64,000 nt of DNA from Pleomorphomonas koreensis DSM 23070 (GTDB lineage: Bacteria > Pseudomonadota > Alphaproteobacteria > Rhizobiales > Pleomorphomonadaceae). Location: assembly GCF_000425185.1 (NCBI RefSeq), contig NZ_AULH01000016.1:1-64000 (forward strand), written 5' to 3'. The position numbers were made by a program, and so were the translations under genes. The notes beneath the pieces are model-generated. The model was not told the DNA's origin and searched no databases. It was given only the letters and a program-made list of their open reading frames with translations. The number at the start of each line of letters is the position of its first letter. Within the stretch, counting starts at the first letter, position 1. This document shows positions 39,621-51,445 of this stretch, in pieces.

Positions 39621-40775
39621 ATGCCCCAGACCCTCCGCCTGTCGATTGTCCTGCTTGCCGCCGCCCTGTGCCTGGCGGCGTGCAAGCAGGAGACCGATAC
39701 GCCTGAAACCGATGCCGGCGCGGCACCCGCCACGGTGTCGGTCCTCACCGCCACGCCTGAGGCGATCACCGTCTACGACGATCTGTCGGGACGCATTTCG
39801 GCCGATCGCACCGTCGAGATCCGGCCGCAGGTCGGCGGGATCATCCTGAAACGCCTGTTCGAGGAAGGGGCGACGGTCGAGGCGGATCAGCCGCTGTTTC
39901 AGATCGATCCGGCGGTCTTCGAGGCCGAGGTGGCGGCGGCGGAAGCCGTGCTCGCCCGCACGGAAGCCGACCTCGTCAATGCGGAGGCGAAGCACACGCG
40001 GGCGCTCGCTCTGGCGCAGGCCAGGGTGTCCGCCGAACGGGCGACGGAGGATGCCGTCGCCGCGCTCGCCCAGGCAAAGGCGAATGTCGCCGAGGCCCGG
40101 GCCAATCTCGACCGCAAGACGCTCGAGCTGTCGCATGCCGTGGTGCGCAGTCCGATCAGGGGCCGCATCGGTGCGACCCTGGTCAACGAGGGAACGCTAG
40201 TGGCGCCGGGCGCCGGCCCGCTTGCCGTCGTGCAGCAGATCGGCGTGGTCTATGCCGACGTGAAGCAGCCGGTCTCCGCCCATGAAAGCCTGCGCGAGCT
40301 GATCGCCTCCGGCGCGGCCGCCGATCCCGGCGACCGGCCGGTGCAGATCCTGTCGCCGCTCGGCACGCCCTATGCCGTTTCGGCGCGCGCCCTGTTCTCG
40401 GACATCACCGTCGATCGCAGCACCGGCAACATCAATATCCGCGTCGAGATCACCAACACGGACGGCTCGCTGCTGCCGGGCATGTTCGTCCGGGCGCGCC
40501 TGCCGCGCGCCACCTACCACGCCGCGCTGACCGTGCCGCAGGAGGCCGTCCAGCGCGATACGACAGGCCATGCTCAGATCGTCGTCCTCAACCCGGACAA
40601 GACGGGCAGCCTGCGCCGGATCGAGCTGGGGCCGCTGGTCGGCCATCGCTATCTGGTGGCGGCGGGCCTCACGGCCGGCGAGACCTTCGTCGTGCTCGGC
40701 GCAGACCGGGCGCGCGAGGGCGTCGTCCTGTCGCCGGTCCCCCATCAGCAGAAGACCGCAGAGGCGGCGCAGTAA
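39621..40775 (+). CDS. RND efflux pump periplasmic adaptor (membrane-fusion protein)
   Basis: Adaptor linking an RND pump to an outer-membrane channel, about 384 aa. The signal peptide ends with the lipobox LAAC, so it is a predicted lipoprotein. A barrel-sandwich hybrid (GRISADRTVEIRPQVGGIILKRLFEEGATV) is followed by an Ala-rich helical hairpin (about residues 90-165). Then comes ELSHAVVRSPIRGRIG and a beta-barrel domain. ATG 39621 gives a normal lipoprotein signal; ATG 39591 is also open. Fourteen bases separate it from the pump gene. Confidence 0.93.
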   Translation: MPQTLRLSIVLLAAALCLAACKQETDTPETDAGAAPATVSVLTATPEAITVYDDLSGRISADRTVEIRPQVGGIILKRLFEEGATVEADQPLFQIDPAVFEAEVAAAEAVLARTEADLVNAEAKHTRALALAQARVSAERATEDAVAALAQAKANVAEARANLDRKTLELSHAVVRSPIRGRIGATLVNEGTLVAPGAGPLAVVQQIGVVYADVKQPVSAHESLRELIASGAAADPGDRPVQILSPLGTPYAVSARALFSDITVDRSTGNINIRVEITNTDGSLLPGMFVRARLPRATYHAALTVPQEAVQRDTTGHAQIVVLNPDKTGSLRRIELGPLVGHRYLVAAGLTAGETFVVLGADRAREGVVLSPVPHQQKTAEAAQ

Positions 40776-40789
40776 GCGGGAGACGGATC

Positions 40790-43700
40790 ATGCCGCAATT
40801 CTTCATCGACCGGCCCGTCTTCGCCTGGGTCATCGCCATCTTCATCTCGCTGGCCGGCATCATCGCGGTGCCGCAGCTGCCGATGGCGCGCTTCCCCCCG
40901 ATCGCGCCGCCGAGCGTCAGCATATTGACCAGCTACACCGGCGCCAGCCCGCAGACCATCAGCGACAGCGTGATCGCGCCGATCGAGCGCGAGCTGTCCG
41001 GCGTCAAGAACGTCCTCTATTTCGACTCGTCGGCGGACACGTCGGGTTCGGCCAACGTCAACGTCGTCTTCAAGCCCGGCACCGACCCGACGCTGGCCCA
41101 GGTCGACGTGCAGAACCGCTTGAAGGGAGTGGAAGCCCAGCTTCCCGAAACCGTGCGCCGCAGCGGCCTGTCCGTCGAAGCCGCATCGTCCGGCTTCCTG
41201 ATGATCGTCACGCTGAGTTCCAGCGATGCCGCGCAGGACCCGCTGTCGCTCGACAGCTATCTGGTCCGCAACATCGTGCCGGAGCTTCGCCGCGTCGCCG
41301 GTGTTGGCCAGGTGCAGTCTTTCGGCACCGAGGCCGCCATGCGCATCTGGCTCGATCCCGCCCGTCTGGTCGCCTACTCGCTATCGGTCGCCGATGTCAC
41401 CGGCGCGATCCAGGCGCAGAACGTGCAGGTCGCCCCCGGCCGTCTCGGCCAGGAGCCGGCCGTACCCGGCCAGACCGTCAACGTGCCGCTGAGCGTTCGC
41501 GGCCAGCTGAAGACGCCCGAGGAGTTCGCCGCCATCATCCTGCGCTCCAACCAGGACGGCTCGAAGCTGCGTCTCGGCGACGTGGCGCGGGTGGAGATCG
41601 CCTCGCAGAGTTCAGGCTTTCTGGTGCTGGACAACGGCAGGACCGCCACTGCGGCAGCCATTCAGCTGGCCTCCGGCGCCAACGCGGTCAGCACGTCGGA
41701 CGCGGTGCGGGCGCGCATGGCAGAGCTTCGCGCCTCCATGCCGCGCGGCATGAACTATTCCATCGCCTTCGACAACGCGCCCTTCATCAAGCTTTCGATC
41801 CACAAGGTGGTGGCGACGCTTTTCGAGGCCATGGCGCTGGTCTTCCTGATCATGCTGCTGTTCCTGCAGAACCTCCGCTACACGATCATTCCCACCATCG
41901 TGGCGCCGGTTGCCCTGTTGGGCACGGCGGCGGTGATGCTGGCCATCGGCTATTCGATGAACACGCTGACCATGTTCGGGCTGGTTCTGGCCATCGGCAT
42001 CATCGTCGACGACGCCATCGTGGTGGTGGAGAACGTCGAGCGCATCATGCGCACCGAAAACCTGCCGGCGCGCGAGGCGACGCGCAAGGCCATGCGGGAG
42101 ATCACCGGCGCCATCATCGGCATCACGCTGGTGCTCACGGCCGTTTTCATCCCGATGGCCTTCGCCAGCGGTTCGGTCGGCGCGATCTACAGGCAGTTCA
42201 CCGTCTCGATGGCCGTGTCGATCCTGTTCTCGGCCTTCCTGGCGCTGACGCTGACGCCGGCGCTGTGCGCGACGCTGCTGCGGGCCGAGGACGCCAATCA
42301 CGACAAACGCAACCGGTTCTTCGCCGCCTTCAATCGTGGCTTCGAGGCGCTGACCGGCCGCTACACCGGCTGGATCCGCAGGCTGCTGCGCCGCGGCGGT
42401 CGTGTCATGGCCGTCTATGCCGGACTTCTGGTGGTTCTTGCCTGGGGTTTCTCGACGCTGCCGTCGGCCTTCGTCCCGCAGGAAGATCAAGGGTCGTTCA
42501 TGACCTCCTTCACCTTGCCGGCCGATGCCACGCTCGCTCGCACCCGAGACGTGGTCGCCCTCTATGACCAGCACCTTGCCAAGCGGCCGGACGTATCCGG
42601 CAACCTCACCATCACCGGCTTCAGCTTCAACGGCTCGGGCCCGAATGCAGCCCTGTCGTTCACCACGATGAAGGATTGGGAAACGCGCAGCACGACGGTG
42701 GACGATGAGATCGCAGCGGCCAGCCAGGCGATGGCCGCCGCGCCGGAAGGCGAGATCTTCAGCATGAACCCGCCGGCCATCGACGAGCTGGGAACCAGCG
42801 CGGGATTCACCTTGCAGCTTCAGGACCGATTCGGACGCGGTACGGCGGCCCTGCTCCAGGCGGCGCAGAAGCTCGTGGCTCTCTCTTCCGGCAGCAAGCT
42901 GGTGACGGATGTGCGTCCTGACGGGCTGCCGAGCGGTCCGAACGTCACGCTGGTCATCGACCGCGACAAAGCCGAGGCGCTGTCCGTGCCGTTCGCCACC
43001 ATCAGCGACACGCTCGGCGCCATCATGGGCTCGGCCTACGTCGGTGATTTCCCACAGGCCGACCGCCTGTTGCAGGTGATCGTCCAGGCCGACGCGCCGG
43101 CCCGCATGCAGGTGGACGACGTGTTGCGCCTGCATGTCCGCAACACCGCCGGCGACATGGTGCCGCTCTCCGAGATCGTAAGGCCGGAATGGTCCTCCGA
43201 GCCGTTGCAGCTCGCCCGCTTCAACGGCTACCCGTCGCTGTCGATCTCCGGTTCGGCGCCGCCGGGCGTGTCGAGCGGCAGCGCCATGCGGGAGATCGAA
43301 CGGCTGGCCGGCCAGTTGCCCGAGGGTTACTCGATCGCCTGGACGGGCCAGTCGCTTCAGGAACAGCAGGCAGGCACTCAGGCGCCGATGCTGGTCGCGC
43401 TCTCCTTCCTGGTGGTGTTCCTGGTACTCGCCGCGCTCTACGAGAGCTGGACGGTGCCGTTCGCGGTGATGCTGGTGGTGCCGCTCGGCGTGCTGGGCGC
43501 CGTCGCCGCCATGCATCTTCGCGGTCTCGAGAACGACGTGTTCTTCAAGGTGGGGCTGATCACGCTGATCGGCCTGTCGGCCAAGAATGCCGTGCTGATC
43601 GTCGAATTCGCGCGGCAACTGCACGCCGGCGGACAGTCCCTGCACGACGCCATCGCCAATGCTTCGAGATTGCGGCTGCGGCCGATCGTCATGACGTCGC

Positions 43701-43936
43701 TCGCTTTCACGCTGGGCGTCGTGCCACTGGTGATCGCCAGCGGCGCGAACTCGGCGACGCAGCACGCCATCGGCACGGGACTGTTCGGCGGCATGATCTC
43801 CGCCACGGTACTCGCCGTTCTGCTGGTGCCGGTCTTTCATTCCGTCACGGTGGCAAGCGTCGAGACATGGCGGCGCAGGCGGGGAACCGGCCGCTCCGCC
43901 AGTCACAGAGGGTCGCTTCACGACAGAGAGGCTTGA
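40790..43936 (+). CDS. RND multidrug efflux transporter (HAE1/AcrB-AdeB-like)
   Basis: Proton-driven inner-membrane pump of 1048 aa, normal for the HAE1 family. It starts MPQFFIDRPVFAWVIAIFIS as AcrB relatives do. The proton-relay Asp pair is in LVLAIGIIVDDAIVVVENVERI (helix 4). Pump-domain features include SGSVGAIYRQF, the FVPQEDQGSF joint and the C-half helix LITLIGLSAKNAVLIVEFA. A GGGAGACGG ribosome-binding site precedes it. Substrates are unknown; homology suggests drugs, dyes or detergents. No TolC-type gene follows, so a channel encoded elsewhere must be used. Confidence 0.96.
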   Translation: MPQFFIDRPVFAWVIAIFISLAGIIAVPQLPMARFPPIAPPSVSILTSYTGASPQTISDSVIAPIERELSGVKNVLYFDSSADTSGSANVNVVFKPGTDPTLAQVDVQNRLKGVEAQLPETVRRSGLSVEAASSGFLMIVTLSSSDAAQDPLSLDSYLVRNIVPELRRVAGVGQVQSFGTEAAMRIWLDPARLVAYSLSVADVTGAIQAQNVQVAPGRLGQEPAVPGQTVNVPLSVRGQLKTPEEFAAIILRSNQDGSKLRLGDVARVEIASQSSGFLVLDNGRTATAAAIQLASGANAVSTSDAVRARMAELRASMPRGMNYSIAFDNAPFIKLSIHKVVATLFEAMALVFLIMLLFLQNLRYTIIPTIVAPVALLGTAAVMLAIGYSMNTLTMFGLVLAIGIIVDDAIVVVENVERIMRTENLPAREATRKAMREITGAIIGITLVLTAVFIPMAFASGSVGAIYRQFTVSMAVSILFSAFLALTLTPALCATLLRAEDANHDKRNRFFAAFNRGFEALTGRYTGWIRRLLRRGGRVMAVYAGLLVVLAWGFSTLPSAFVPQEDQGSFMTSFTLPADATLARTRDVVALYDQHLAKRPDVSGNLTITGFSFNGSGPNAALSFTTMKDWETRSTTVDDEIAAASQAMAAAPEGEIFSMNPPAIDELGTSAGFTLQLQDRFGRGTAALLQAAQKLVALSSGSKLVTDVRPDGLPSGPNVTLVIDRDKAEALSVPFATISDTLGAIMGSAYVGDFPQADRLLQVIVQADAPARMQVDDVLRLHVRNTAGDMVPLSEIVRPEWSSEPLQLARFNGYPSLSISGSAPPGVSSGSAMREIERLAGQLPEGYSIAWTGQSLQEQQAGTQAPMLVALSFLVVFLVLAALYESWTVPFAVMLVVPLGVLGAVAAMHLRGLENDVFFKVGLITLIGLSAKNAVLIVEFARQLHAGGQSLHDAIANASRLRLRPIVMTSLAFTLGVVPLVIASGANSATQHAIGTGLFGGMISATVLAVLLVPVFHSVTVASVETWRRRRGTGRSASHRGSLHDREA

Positions 43937-44464
43937 ATGAACACCATCGAAACCGACCGTCTCGTTCTCAGGAATTTCAGGACGGAGGACGCCGGTGACC
44001 TGTTCGCCTACCTGCATCAGCCGGTGGCGAACTGCTTCCTGTCGCTCAAGCTGGAGGACATCGGCTCGGCGGAAGCGGAAACCGAAACGCGGAGCAAGAG
44101 CGACGAATACCTCGCTGTATGCCTGAAAGACACCGGCAAGCTGATCGGCGATCTCTTCGCGATCCCCGAGGAGGATACATGGTCGGTCGGATGGAACTTC
44201 AACCCGGCATTCGGCGGCGCCGGTTATGCGTCCGAGGCCGCCCGCGCCCTGTTTGATTATCTGTTCACGGTCAAGGAGGCCCGGCGTCTCTACGCCTACG
44301 CGGAAGACCACAACATCGCCTCGCAACGCCTGTGCGAGCGGTTGGGCATGCGAAAGGAAGGGCTGTTCAAGGAGTTCGTGTCGTTCACGACGGATGCCCG
44401 GGGGGCGCCGATCTTCGAGAACACTCTGCAATACGCTATCCTGCGGAAGGAGTGGCGCACATGA
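43937..44464 (+). CDS. GNAT acetyltransferase, RimJ/RimL type
   Basis: An acetyl-CoA dependent N-acetyltransferase of 175 aa. It opens with IETDRLVLRNFRTEDAGDLFAYL, the RimJ/L signature. The acetyl-CoA loop is around FNPAFGGAGYASEAARALFDYLF, and RLYAYAEDHNIASQRLCERLGM follows. The ATG directly abuts the pump stop (TGA then ATG), so translation is coupled. An acetyltransferase that modifies drugs would fit a resistance operon, but the acceptor is unknown. Confidence 0.9.
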   Translation: MNTIETDRLVLRNFRTEDAGDLFAYLHQPVANCFLSLKLEDIGSAEAETETRSKSDEYLAVCLKDTGKLIGDLFAIPEEDTWSVGWNFNPAFGGAGYASEAARALFDYLFTVKEARRLYAYAEDHNIASQRLCERLGMRKEGLFKEFVSFTTDARGAPIFENTLQYAILRKEWRT

Positions 44465-45010
44465 GCGCCGTGTCTTGCGCGACGTTGATCGTATCCCACA
44501 GCGCTGCGCAACTGGCGGTGTGTCGCCACCATCGCCTGTGATTTGCCGGGCCGGTCAGTTGGCGAAGGCGGGAGGCCGGCGGCGGCATCTACCCCTGGGA
44601 CAAACCGGTGAAGCTGATCGACGGGACTTGCGCGGAGGATGGCGGAGGATGGAGTCCGCAGCGCGGCTGGACTGCATTCAGAACCCCACGTCAACATGGC
44701 GAGCCAGCCGGACACGGGTCTCGGCACCGCCAACGCCATCACGGCGGCGTCCTGACCCAAAATCGGCCTTGTCCGTGCCAGCGCATGGCTCTCATGTCCT
44801 GCTTTGTCTTGACTTCTCCGGCCTCAGGCCTCATGTGGAAGCCGGACGGGCGACCAGTCGCCCCCTTTGCGGCCGCGTGAACGGATCGGTTTCGATCCTC
44901 AGGCCGTCCTCCTCCCGATAATTGGCCCGATCACGCGGGGCCGGTTGCCCCCGCGAACGTCCCCGGCTTTTCTGCCGGCGGCTCCGCATGGTTTGAAAGC
45001 AGTTTTCCCT
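44465..45010. other. 546-bp intergenic region upstream of the DEAD-box helicase
   Basis: No complete gene. A short readable stretch around 44595-44650 (frame giving IYPWDKPVKLIDGTCAEDGG) lacks a start and is soon lost, so it may be a remnant. The last 150 bp probably hold the helicase promoter and 5' untranslated region. No mobile-element ends were recognised. Confidence 0.45.
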
Positions 45011-46486
45011 TTGACGTCCTTTTCCGACTTCGGCCTTGCCGACAGCCTGACCCGCGCGCTCGTCGACGCGGGATATGAAACCCCCACCCCGATCCAGACG
45101 CAGGCGATCCCCGACCTCCTGAAGGGCCGCGACCTTCTCGGCATCGCCCAGACCGGCACCGGCAAGACCGCCGCCTTCGCCCTGCCCATCCTGCAGCGCC
45201 TCGCGCCCGGCAAGCCTGCCGCGCCGCGCCGCGTCCGCGCCCTTATCCTGTCGCCGACCCGCGAGCTGGCCACCCAGATCGCCGAGAGCTTCAAGGCCTA
45301 TAGCCGCTACATGAACCACATGTCGGTCGCCGTGGTGTTCGGCGGCGTCGGCCATCGTCCCCAGGAAGACCGGCTGAAGCGCGGCGTCGACATCCTCGTC
45401 GCCACCCCCGGCCGGCTGATGGACCACATGGCCGCCGGCATGGTCTCCCTCGAATCGACCGAGATCTTCGTGCTCGACGAGGCCGACCAGATGCTCGACA
45501 TGGGCTTCGTCCAGCCGGTGCGCCGCATCGTCAAGACCCTGCCCAAGGCGCGGCAGAGCCTGTTCTTCTCGGCCACCATGCCCAAGGAGATCGGCCAGCT
45601 GGCCGGCGAGATGCTGTTCAACCCGGTCACCGTGTCGGTGGCGCCGGCCGCCACCACCGTCGAGCGCGTCGAGCAGCGGGTGATCCACGTCGAGACCGCC
45701 GCCAAGCGCCGGCTGCTGCTCGACGTCATCGTCGCCGAGAAGCCGGAGCGGGCGCTGGTGTTCACCCGCACCAAGCACGGCGCCGACCGCGTCGTCCGCC
45801 AGCTCGGCCAGGACGGCGTCGAGGCCGCCGCCATCCACGGCAACAAGAGCCAGGCGCAGCGCGAGAAGGCGCTCGCCGCCTTCAAGGCCGGCTCCATGCC
45901 GATCCTGGTCGCCACCGACATCGCCGCCCGAGGCATCGACGTGACGGGCGTCAGCCACGTCATCAACTTCGACCTGCCGAACATCCCGGAAAGCTACGTC
46001 CACCGCATCGGCCGCACGGCGCGCGCCGGCGCCTCCGGCGTCGCCATTTCCTTCTGCGCCGACGACGAGCGGCCCTATCTCAAGGACATCGAGAAGGTCA
46101 CCCGTCAGAAGATCCCGGCCGAGGATCGGCGCGGCACCATCGCCCTGTCCGAGCGGTCGGACGCCTCCGATCGCCACGAGCGCCCGGCCGGCAAGCGGCC
46201 GCAGGGCGGCAACCACGCCGGCAACCGCCGCCCTGCCCCGCCCGCCGTCTCGGCCGACCAGCAGCGCCGCGACGCCATGCCGGCCGCCAAGGCGCGCCAG
46301 CCCGGCGCCGCCAAGCCCTCGCATGTGGCCAGCGGCAAGCCAGGTCCGTCCAAGGCGGCGCAGCGCCCGATCCATCGCGACACCGGCGCCACCGAGGAGA
46401 GTCTCGGCCGCGTCGGCTTCCTGGCCGGCGGCCGCGATGGCTTGACGCGCAAGTCCGGCGACGGCCGGGTCCGCAACGGCCGCTGA
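45011..46486 (+). CDS. DEAD-box ATP-dependent RNA helicase (RhlE/DeaD-like)
   Basis: Unwinds RNA duplexes, probably in ribosome assembly or cold adaptation. About 491 aa: Q motif (FSDFGLADSLTRALVDAGYETPTPIQ), motif I AQTGTGKT, Ia PTRELATQ, motif II DEAD (VLDEADQML), motif III SAT, IV-V (VATDIAARGIDV), VI HRIGRTARAG. A disordered basic tail rich in Arg, Pro and Gly covers the last 115 residues. No ATG lies at the domain start; TTG 45011, placed as in relatives that start MTSFSDFGL, is the best choice but has a weak Shine-Dalgarno. Confidence 0.92.
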   Translation: MTSFSDFGLADSLTRALVDAGYETPTPIQTQAIPDLLKGRDLLGIAQTGTGKTAAFALPILQRLAPGKPAAPRRVRALILSPTRELATQIAESFKAYSRYMNHMSVAVVFGGVGHRPQEDRLKRGVDILVATPGRLMDHMAAGMVSLESTEIFVLDEADQMLDMGFVQPVRRIVKTLPKARQSLFFSATMPKEIGQLAGEMLFNPVTVSVAPAATTVERVEQRVIHVETAAKRRLLLDVIVAEKPERALVFTRTKHGADRVVRQLGQDGVEAAAIHGNKSQAQREKALAAFKAGSMPILVATDIAARGIDVTGVSHVINFDLPNIPESYVHRIGRTARAGASGVAISFCADDERPYLKDIEKVTRQKIPAEDRRGTIALSERSDASDRHERPAGKRPQGGNHAGNRRPAPPAVSADQQRRDAMPAAKARQPGAAKPSHVASGKPGPSKAAQRPIHRDTGATEESLGRVGFLAGGRDGLTRKSGDGRVRNGR

Positions 46487-46560
46487 TCGCCATCGTCGTC
46501 ATTGCCCCTCGCACCGCTCCGGACCTATAACGCTCCGGACCGATGCGAGGGAGCGACGCC

Positions 46561-47607
<1,047 letters not shown>

Positions 47608-47918
47608 GACAGCGGATTCGGCCTTCGCGTCCCGCCCGTCTCAAAGCGAGCCACATCGCGCGGCGCACCGCCGGCAATCCCCTTTGCCGCCGTCGAACGT
47701 CCGGAGTGCCGATCGGCAACGGCAAGTCGTCAAGCACAATCGCAGGATGAAGAACTATCGAAGACCGATCGGGCGTCGGTAAAAGACGACGCCTCGACTT
47801 GGCGCCCGAAGTTTAAGCCCCCTGCGCGGGCATGTATAATTTCGGCGTTTCCAAAATATTTACCAATATTCAACACTCGCGAACCTACCGTCGGACCGTC
47901 TCCAATCGGAGGTTCATG
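47608..47918. other. 311-bp intergenic region upstream of the second chemoreceptor
   Basis: No gene is visible. The last 90 bp before the chemoreceptor start are AT-rich, with GTATAATTTCGG around 47834-47845. This could be a -10 region, but no matching -35 was found. Confidence 0.4.
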
Positions 47919-49961
47919 ATGCGCATCGAGGGCAGCCTTTCCACCCGTCTTCTCTGGACCACCGGCGCCACGGTCGGCCTGACTATCGTCCTGTCCGTCG
48001 CGGTGATGGCATGGAATTCCGCCCGGCAGGTCGAGGCGGAAATCATGACGCTGGCCACCGAGAAGGCGTCCAGCATCGCCAAGGGCGCGGAAAACCAGAT
48101 CACCGAGGCCGTTTCGGCCGGCGCCACCCTGACGGCGACGCTGTCGGGCCTGGCGATCAAGCGCAACACGCAGCGCGCCGACGTCATTGAAATGATCAAG
48201 GCTGTTCCGGCCGCCTTCCCCAACGTCTTCGGCGCCTGGATGTGCGACCTGGTGGACCGGCCGGCCGGCGACCTGTTCAAGGGCAGCGAGGGCGCCAACG
48301 AGGCCGGGCAGTTCTCGCCCTACTGGACCAAGTCCCAATCGGGCGAGCTGTCGTTCTCGACCTTCAAGATCGATCCGACCGCCAGCTGGTATGCCGCCCC
48401 GCTCAAGGCGCAGACCGGGACGATCTCCGAACCTTACCAGTCGGTGCAGAAGAAGCTCCTGACCTCGGTCACCGTCCCCCTGAGGGTCGACGGCAAGATC
48501 GTCGGCCTCGCCGGCGTCGACATCCAGCTCGACGACCTCGCGACGAGTTTCAGCCAGATCCGTCCGTTCGAAGGCGGCCGGGTGATGCTGGTATCCAACG
48601 CCGGCAACTGGCTGGTGCCGCCGGACGCCGACAGCCTGATGAAGCCCTACGCCGGCATCGGCGAGGCAGAGGTCAAGGCGGCGCTGTCGGACGGCAAGAT
48701 GCGCACCATCTCGGGATTCGACGATGGTTCCGTCCGCATCGTCTACCCGTTCTCCGCATCGGGCATGAACACCACCTGGGCCGCCATCGTCGACGTGCCC
48801 AGGGCGGTGTTCGTCGATCCGATCTACGACAATGCAATGGTCACCTTCGCCGGCGGCCTCCTGGTGCTGGCCGTGGCGCTCGCCGCGATCCTGCTCTCCA
48901 CCCGCTACGTGGTGCGGCGCCCGCTCGTCCACACGCTCTCCAGCGTCAACGCGCTGATCGACCGCCGCTACGACGTCACCATCGGCGACACCGAGCGCAA
49001 GGATGAGATCGGCGCCATCAACAAGGCGCTCGAAGTGTTCCGCGACAAGGCGCGGCAGGCCGAGACGCTGTCCGAAGAGCAGGCCGCCGAGCAGCAGCGG
49101 CAAATCGAGCGCGCCGAGACGATCCGCGGCGCCTCCCAGCGCTTCGATCGCGAAATCGCCGGCCTGACCGATCGCGTGCTGGGGCTGGTCGACGAGTTGA
49201 ACAAGGCCTCGCAGACGCTGACCCAGGGCGCCGACGACACCAGCATGAAGAGCGCCACGGTGGCCTCGGCCTCCGAGCAGGCGTCGGCCAACGTCGGCGC
49301 CGTGGCCTCGGCGGCCGAGGAGCTGAACACCTCGGTCGACGAGATCGGCCGCCAGATCAGCCAGTCGGCCGAGATCGCCTCGCAGGCCGTCGGCCAGGCG
49401 ACCGACGCCAACAACCGCGTCGACGCCCTGTCGGGCGCCGCCCAGCGCATCAGCGAGGTGGTCCAGCTCATCGACAGCATCGCCGCGCAGACCAACCTCC
49501 TGGCGCTCAACGCCACCATCGAGGCGGCAAGGGCCGGCGAGGCGGGACGCGGCTTCGCGGTGGTCGCGGCGGAGGTGAAGCAGCTCGCCGACCAGACCGC
49601 CAAGGCGACCGGCGAGATCGCCGTGCAGATCCAGTCGGTGCAGTCGGTGACGGCGTCGACGGTGGAGGCGATCCAGGCGGTCACCGCCACCATCCAGGAG
49701 ATGAGCCGGATTTCGCGCGGTATCCATATCTCGGTCGAGCAGCAGGGCAGCGCGACGCGCGAGATCGCCACCAACATCCACGAGGCATCGGCCGGCACGC
49801 GCGAGGTGTCGCAGAACGTCTCGGCCGTCGCCAGTTCGGCGACCGCCACCGGCGAAACGGCCCGCAAGGTGCAGGAGGTGGCGATGAGCCTCTCCGGCCA
49901 TACCCAGAATCTGCGGACGACGGTGGCCGGCTTCATCGACAGCGTCCGCAAGACCGCCTGA
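47919..49961 (+). CDS. Methyl-accepting chemotaxis protein with periplasmic Cache domain
   Basis: Chemoreceptor of about 680 aa. Helices at about residues 11-33 and 305-328 bracket a roughly 270-residue sensor with dCache_1-like motifs ([61 protein letters not shown]). Such domains often bind amino acids or organic acids. HAMP and the signalling tip [23 protein letters not shown] follow. The second of two ATG codons is chosen because GGAGG lies 6 nt away. No CheR-docking tail. Orphan, though upstream of the flagellar block. Confidence 0.93.
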   Translation: MRIEGSLSTRLLWTTGATVGLTIVLSVAVMAWNSARQVEAEIMTLATEKASSIAKGAENQITEAVSAGATLTATLSGLAIKRNTQRADVIEMIKAVPAAFPNVFGAWMCDLVDRPAGDLFKGSEGANEAGQFSPYWTKSQSGELSFSTFKIDPTASWYAAPLKAQTGTISEPYQSVQKKLLTSVTVPLRVDGKIVGLAGVDIQLDDLATSFSQIRPFEGGRVMLVSNAGNWLVPPDADSLMKPYAGIGEAEVKAALSDGKMRTISGFDDGSVRIVYPFSASGMNTTWAAIVDVPRAVFVDPIYDNAMVTFAGGLLVLAVALAAILLSTRYVVRRPLVHTLSSVNALIDRRYDVTIGDTERKDEIGAINKALEVFRDKARQAETLSEEQAAEQQRQIERAETIRGASQRFDREIAGLTDRVLGLVDELNKASQTLTQGADDTSMKSATVASASEQASANVGAVASAAEELNTSVDEIGRQISQSAEIASQAVGQATDANNRVDALSGAAQRISEVVQLIDSIAAQTNLLALNATIEAARAGEAGRGFAVVAAEVKQLADQTAKATGEIAVQIQSVQSVTASTVEAIQAVTATIQEMSRISRGIHISVEQQGSATREIATNIHEASAGTREVSQNVSAVASSATATGETARKVQEVAMSLSGHTQNLRTTVAGFIDSVRKTA

Positions 49962-50017
49962 CGCTAGCCTCTCGATACGTGTCCCCGCCGTGCCTCGGCG
50001 CGTGCGGGGGCCGCCCT

Positions 50018-51172
50018 TTACTCGGCGGCGAGCGACGTCCGCATGGCGGCGGTGGCCTCGATGAAGCCGCCGCCCAGCACGCGCGCCTCGTCGCCGGGGC
50101 CGTCGTAGAGCACGCAGGCCTGGCCGGGGGCGATGCCCTGCTCGCCGTCGAGCAGCTCGATGCCGATGCGGCCGTCCTGCCGGACGATCATCGCCGCCTG
50201 CGGCGGCCGCGACGAGCGCACCTTGGCGAACACCGTGCGGCCGCTGTCGGCTTCGGCGTCGAGCGACGTGCCGCCGATCCAGTTGAGGTCGCGCAGCGTC
50301 AGGCGATGGGTGATCAGCGCCTCGCGCGGACCCACCACCACCTGCCGGCTGGCCGCGTCGAGGCGGACGACGAACAGCGGCTCGCCGGTGGCAACGCCGA
50401 GGCCCTTCCGCTGGCCGACCGTGAAGTGGATGATGCCGGCGTGGCGTCCGAGCACCCGGCCGTCGACGTGGACGATATCGCCGGCCGCCGCCGCTTCCGG
50501 CTTCAGCTTCTCGATAACGTCGGCATAGCGGCCCTGCGGCACGAAGCAGATGTCCTGGCTGTCGTGCTTGTCGGCCACCTCGAGGCCGAGGTCGCGGGCG
50601 ATTCCCCGCGTTTCCGGCTTGGTCAGGTCGCCGAGCGGGAAGCGCAGGAAGTCGAGCTGCTCCTGCGTCGTCGCGAACAGGAAGTAGCTCTGGTCGCGGT
50701 CGAGGTCGACCGGCCGGTACATGGCGCGATGGCCGCCGGCGAGCCGCGAGCGCACGTAGTGGCCGGTGGCCAGCGCCTGCGCCCCGAGGCTGCGCGCCGT
50801 ATCCAGAAGATCGGAGAACTTGACCGTCTGGTTGCAGGCGACGCAGGGCACCGGCGTCTCGCCGGCCATGTAGCTCTCGGCGAAGCGGTCGATCACCGCC
50901 TCGCGGAACCGGCGCTCGTAGTCGAGCACGTAATGGGGGATGCCGAGCCTTGCGGCCACGTCGCGGGCGTCGTGGATGTCCTGCCCGGCGCAGCAGGCGC
51001 CCTTGCGGTGGATCGCCGCGCCGTGGTCGTAGAGCTGGAGCGTAACGCCGACGACGTCGTAGCCCTCGTGTTTCAGAAGACCGGCCACGACGGAAGAGTC
51101 GACGCCGCCGGACATGGCAACGACGACGCGGGTATCCTCGGGGCGGCCTTCGAGATCGAGCGAATTCAGCAT
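50018..51172 (-). CDS. mnmA: tRNA 2-thiouridylase MnmA
   Basis: Thiolates U34 of Lys, Glu and Gln tRNAs. The 384-aa protein has the PP-loop SGGVDSS (residues 21-27) that adenylates the uridine. Catalytic cysteines are at about C113 ([16 protein letters not shown]) and C209 ([12 protein letters not shown]). The TGHYVR and GQRKGLGVA segments are also conserved. Length is normal (E. coli 368). It is convergent with the chemoreceptor gene and divergent from fliK. Confidence 0.96.
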   Translation of the reverse strand: MLNSLDLEGRPEDTRVVVAMSGGVDSSVVAGLLKHEGYDVVGVTLQLYDHGAAIHRKGACCAGQDIHDARDVAARLGIPHYVLDYERRFREAVIDRFAESYMAGETPVPCVACNQTVKFSDLLDTARSLGAQALATGHYVRSRLAGGHRAMYRPVDLDRDQSYFLFATTQEQLDFLRFPLGDLTKPETRGIARDLGLEVADKHDSQDICFVPQGRYADVIEKLKPEAAAAGDIVHVDGRVLGRHAGIIHFTVGQRKGLGVATGEPLFVVRLDAASRQVVVGPREALITHRLTLRDLNWIGGTSLDAEADSGRTVFAKVRSSRPPQAAMIVRQDGRIGIELLDGEQGIAPGQACVLYDGPGDEARVLGGGFIEATAAMRTSLAAE

Positions 51173-51410
51173 GGCGTCTTTCCGGCGGCAGGGCCCGGAC
51201 GCCGCCGGGAGCCGCTCTCACGATTGATTCCTAATAGCTGCTTTGTCCGCCAACCTCCAGAGCCGCGCCGGCATGGCTGGGTCAATTCTGCCGGGTAGCG
51301 GCAATCCTTGCCGGCCGCGTCGAGGCAGCGGCGGGCGAGACGTGACGACCGTTGGATAAAAAGCTGTTTCAGACCAAATACTTGCCCTGATGTCCCCCTG
51401 GCCGCGCCGT

Positions 51411-51426
51411 TGGCCTTTCCCTTGCA
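51411..51426 (+). promoter_or_regulatory. Candidate sigma-54 promoter upstream of fliK
   Basis: TGGCC-TTTCCC-TTGCA matches the -24/-12 type: GG at 51412-51413 and GC at 51424-51425 are exactly 10 bp apart, and TTGCA is the full -12 element. A flagellar sigma-54 activator, FlbD, is encoded 8 kb downstream. Predicted start is near 51437, which falls within the Shine-Dalgarno of the TTG start and complicates the fliK start choice. Confidence 0.5.
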
Positions 51427-51445
51427 CCCGCAAGGGAGACCGAGT

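Noticed and set aside
41612..44431. 939-codon open frame on the minus strand across the RND pump gene
   Set aside because: It is the mirror of a clear 1048-aa RND pump; its translation is Arg/Gly/His/Gln-rich with no domain pattern, as expected from high GC.
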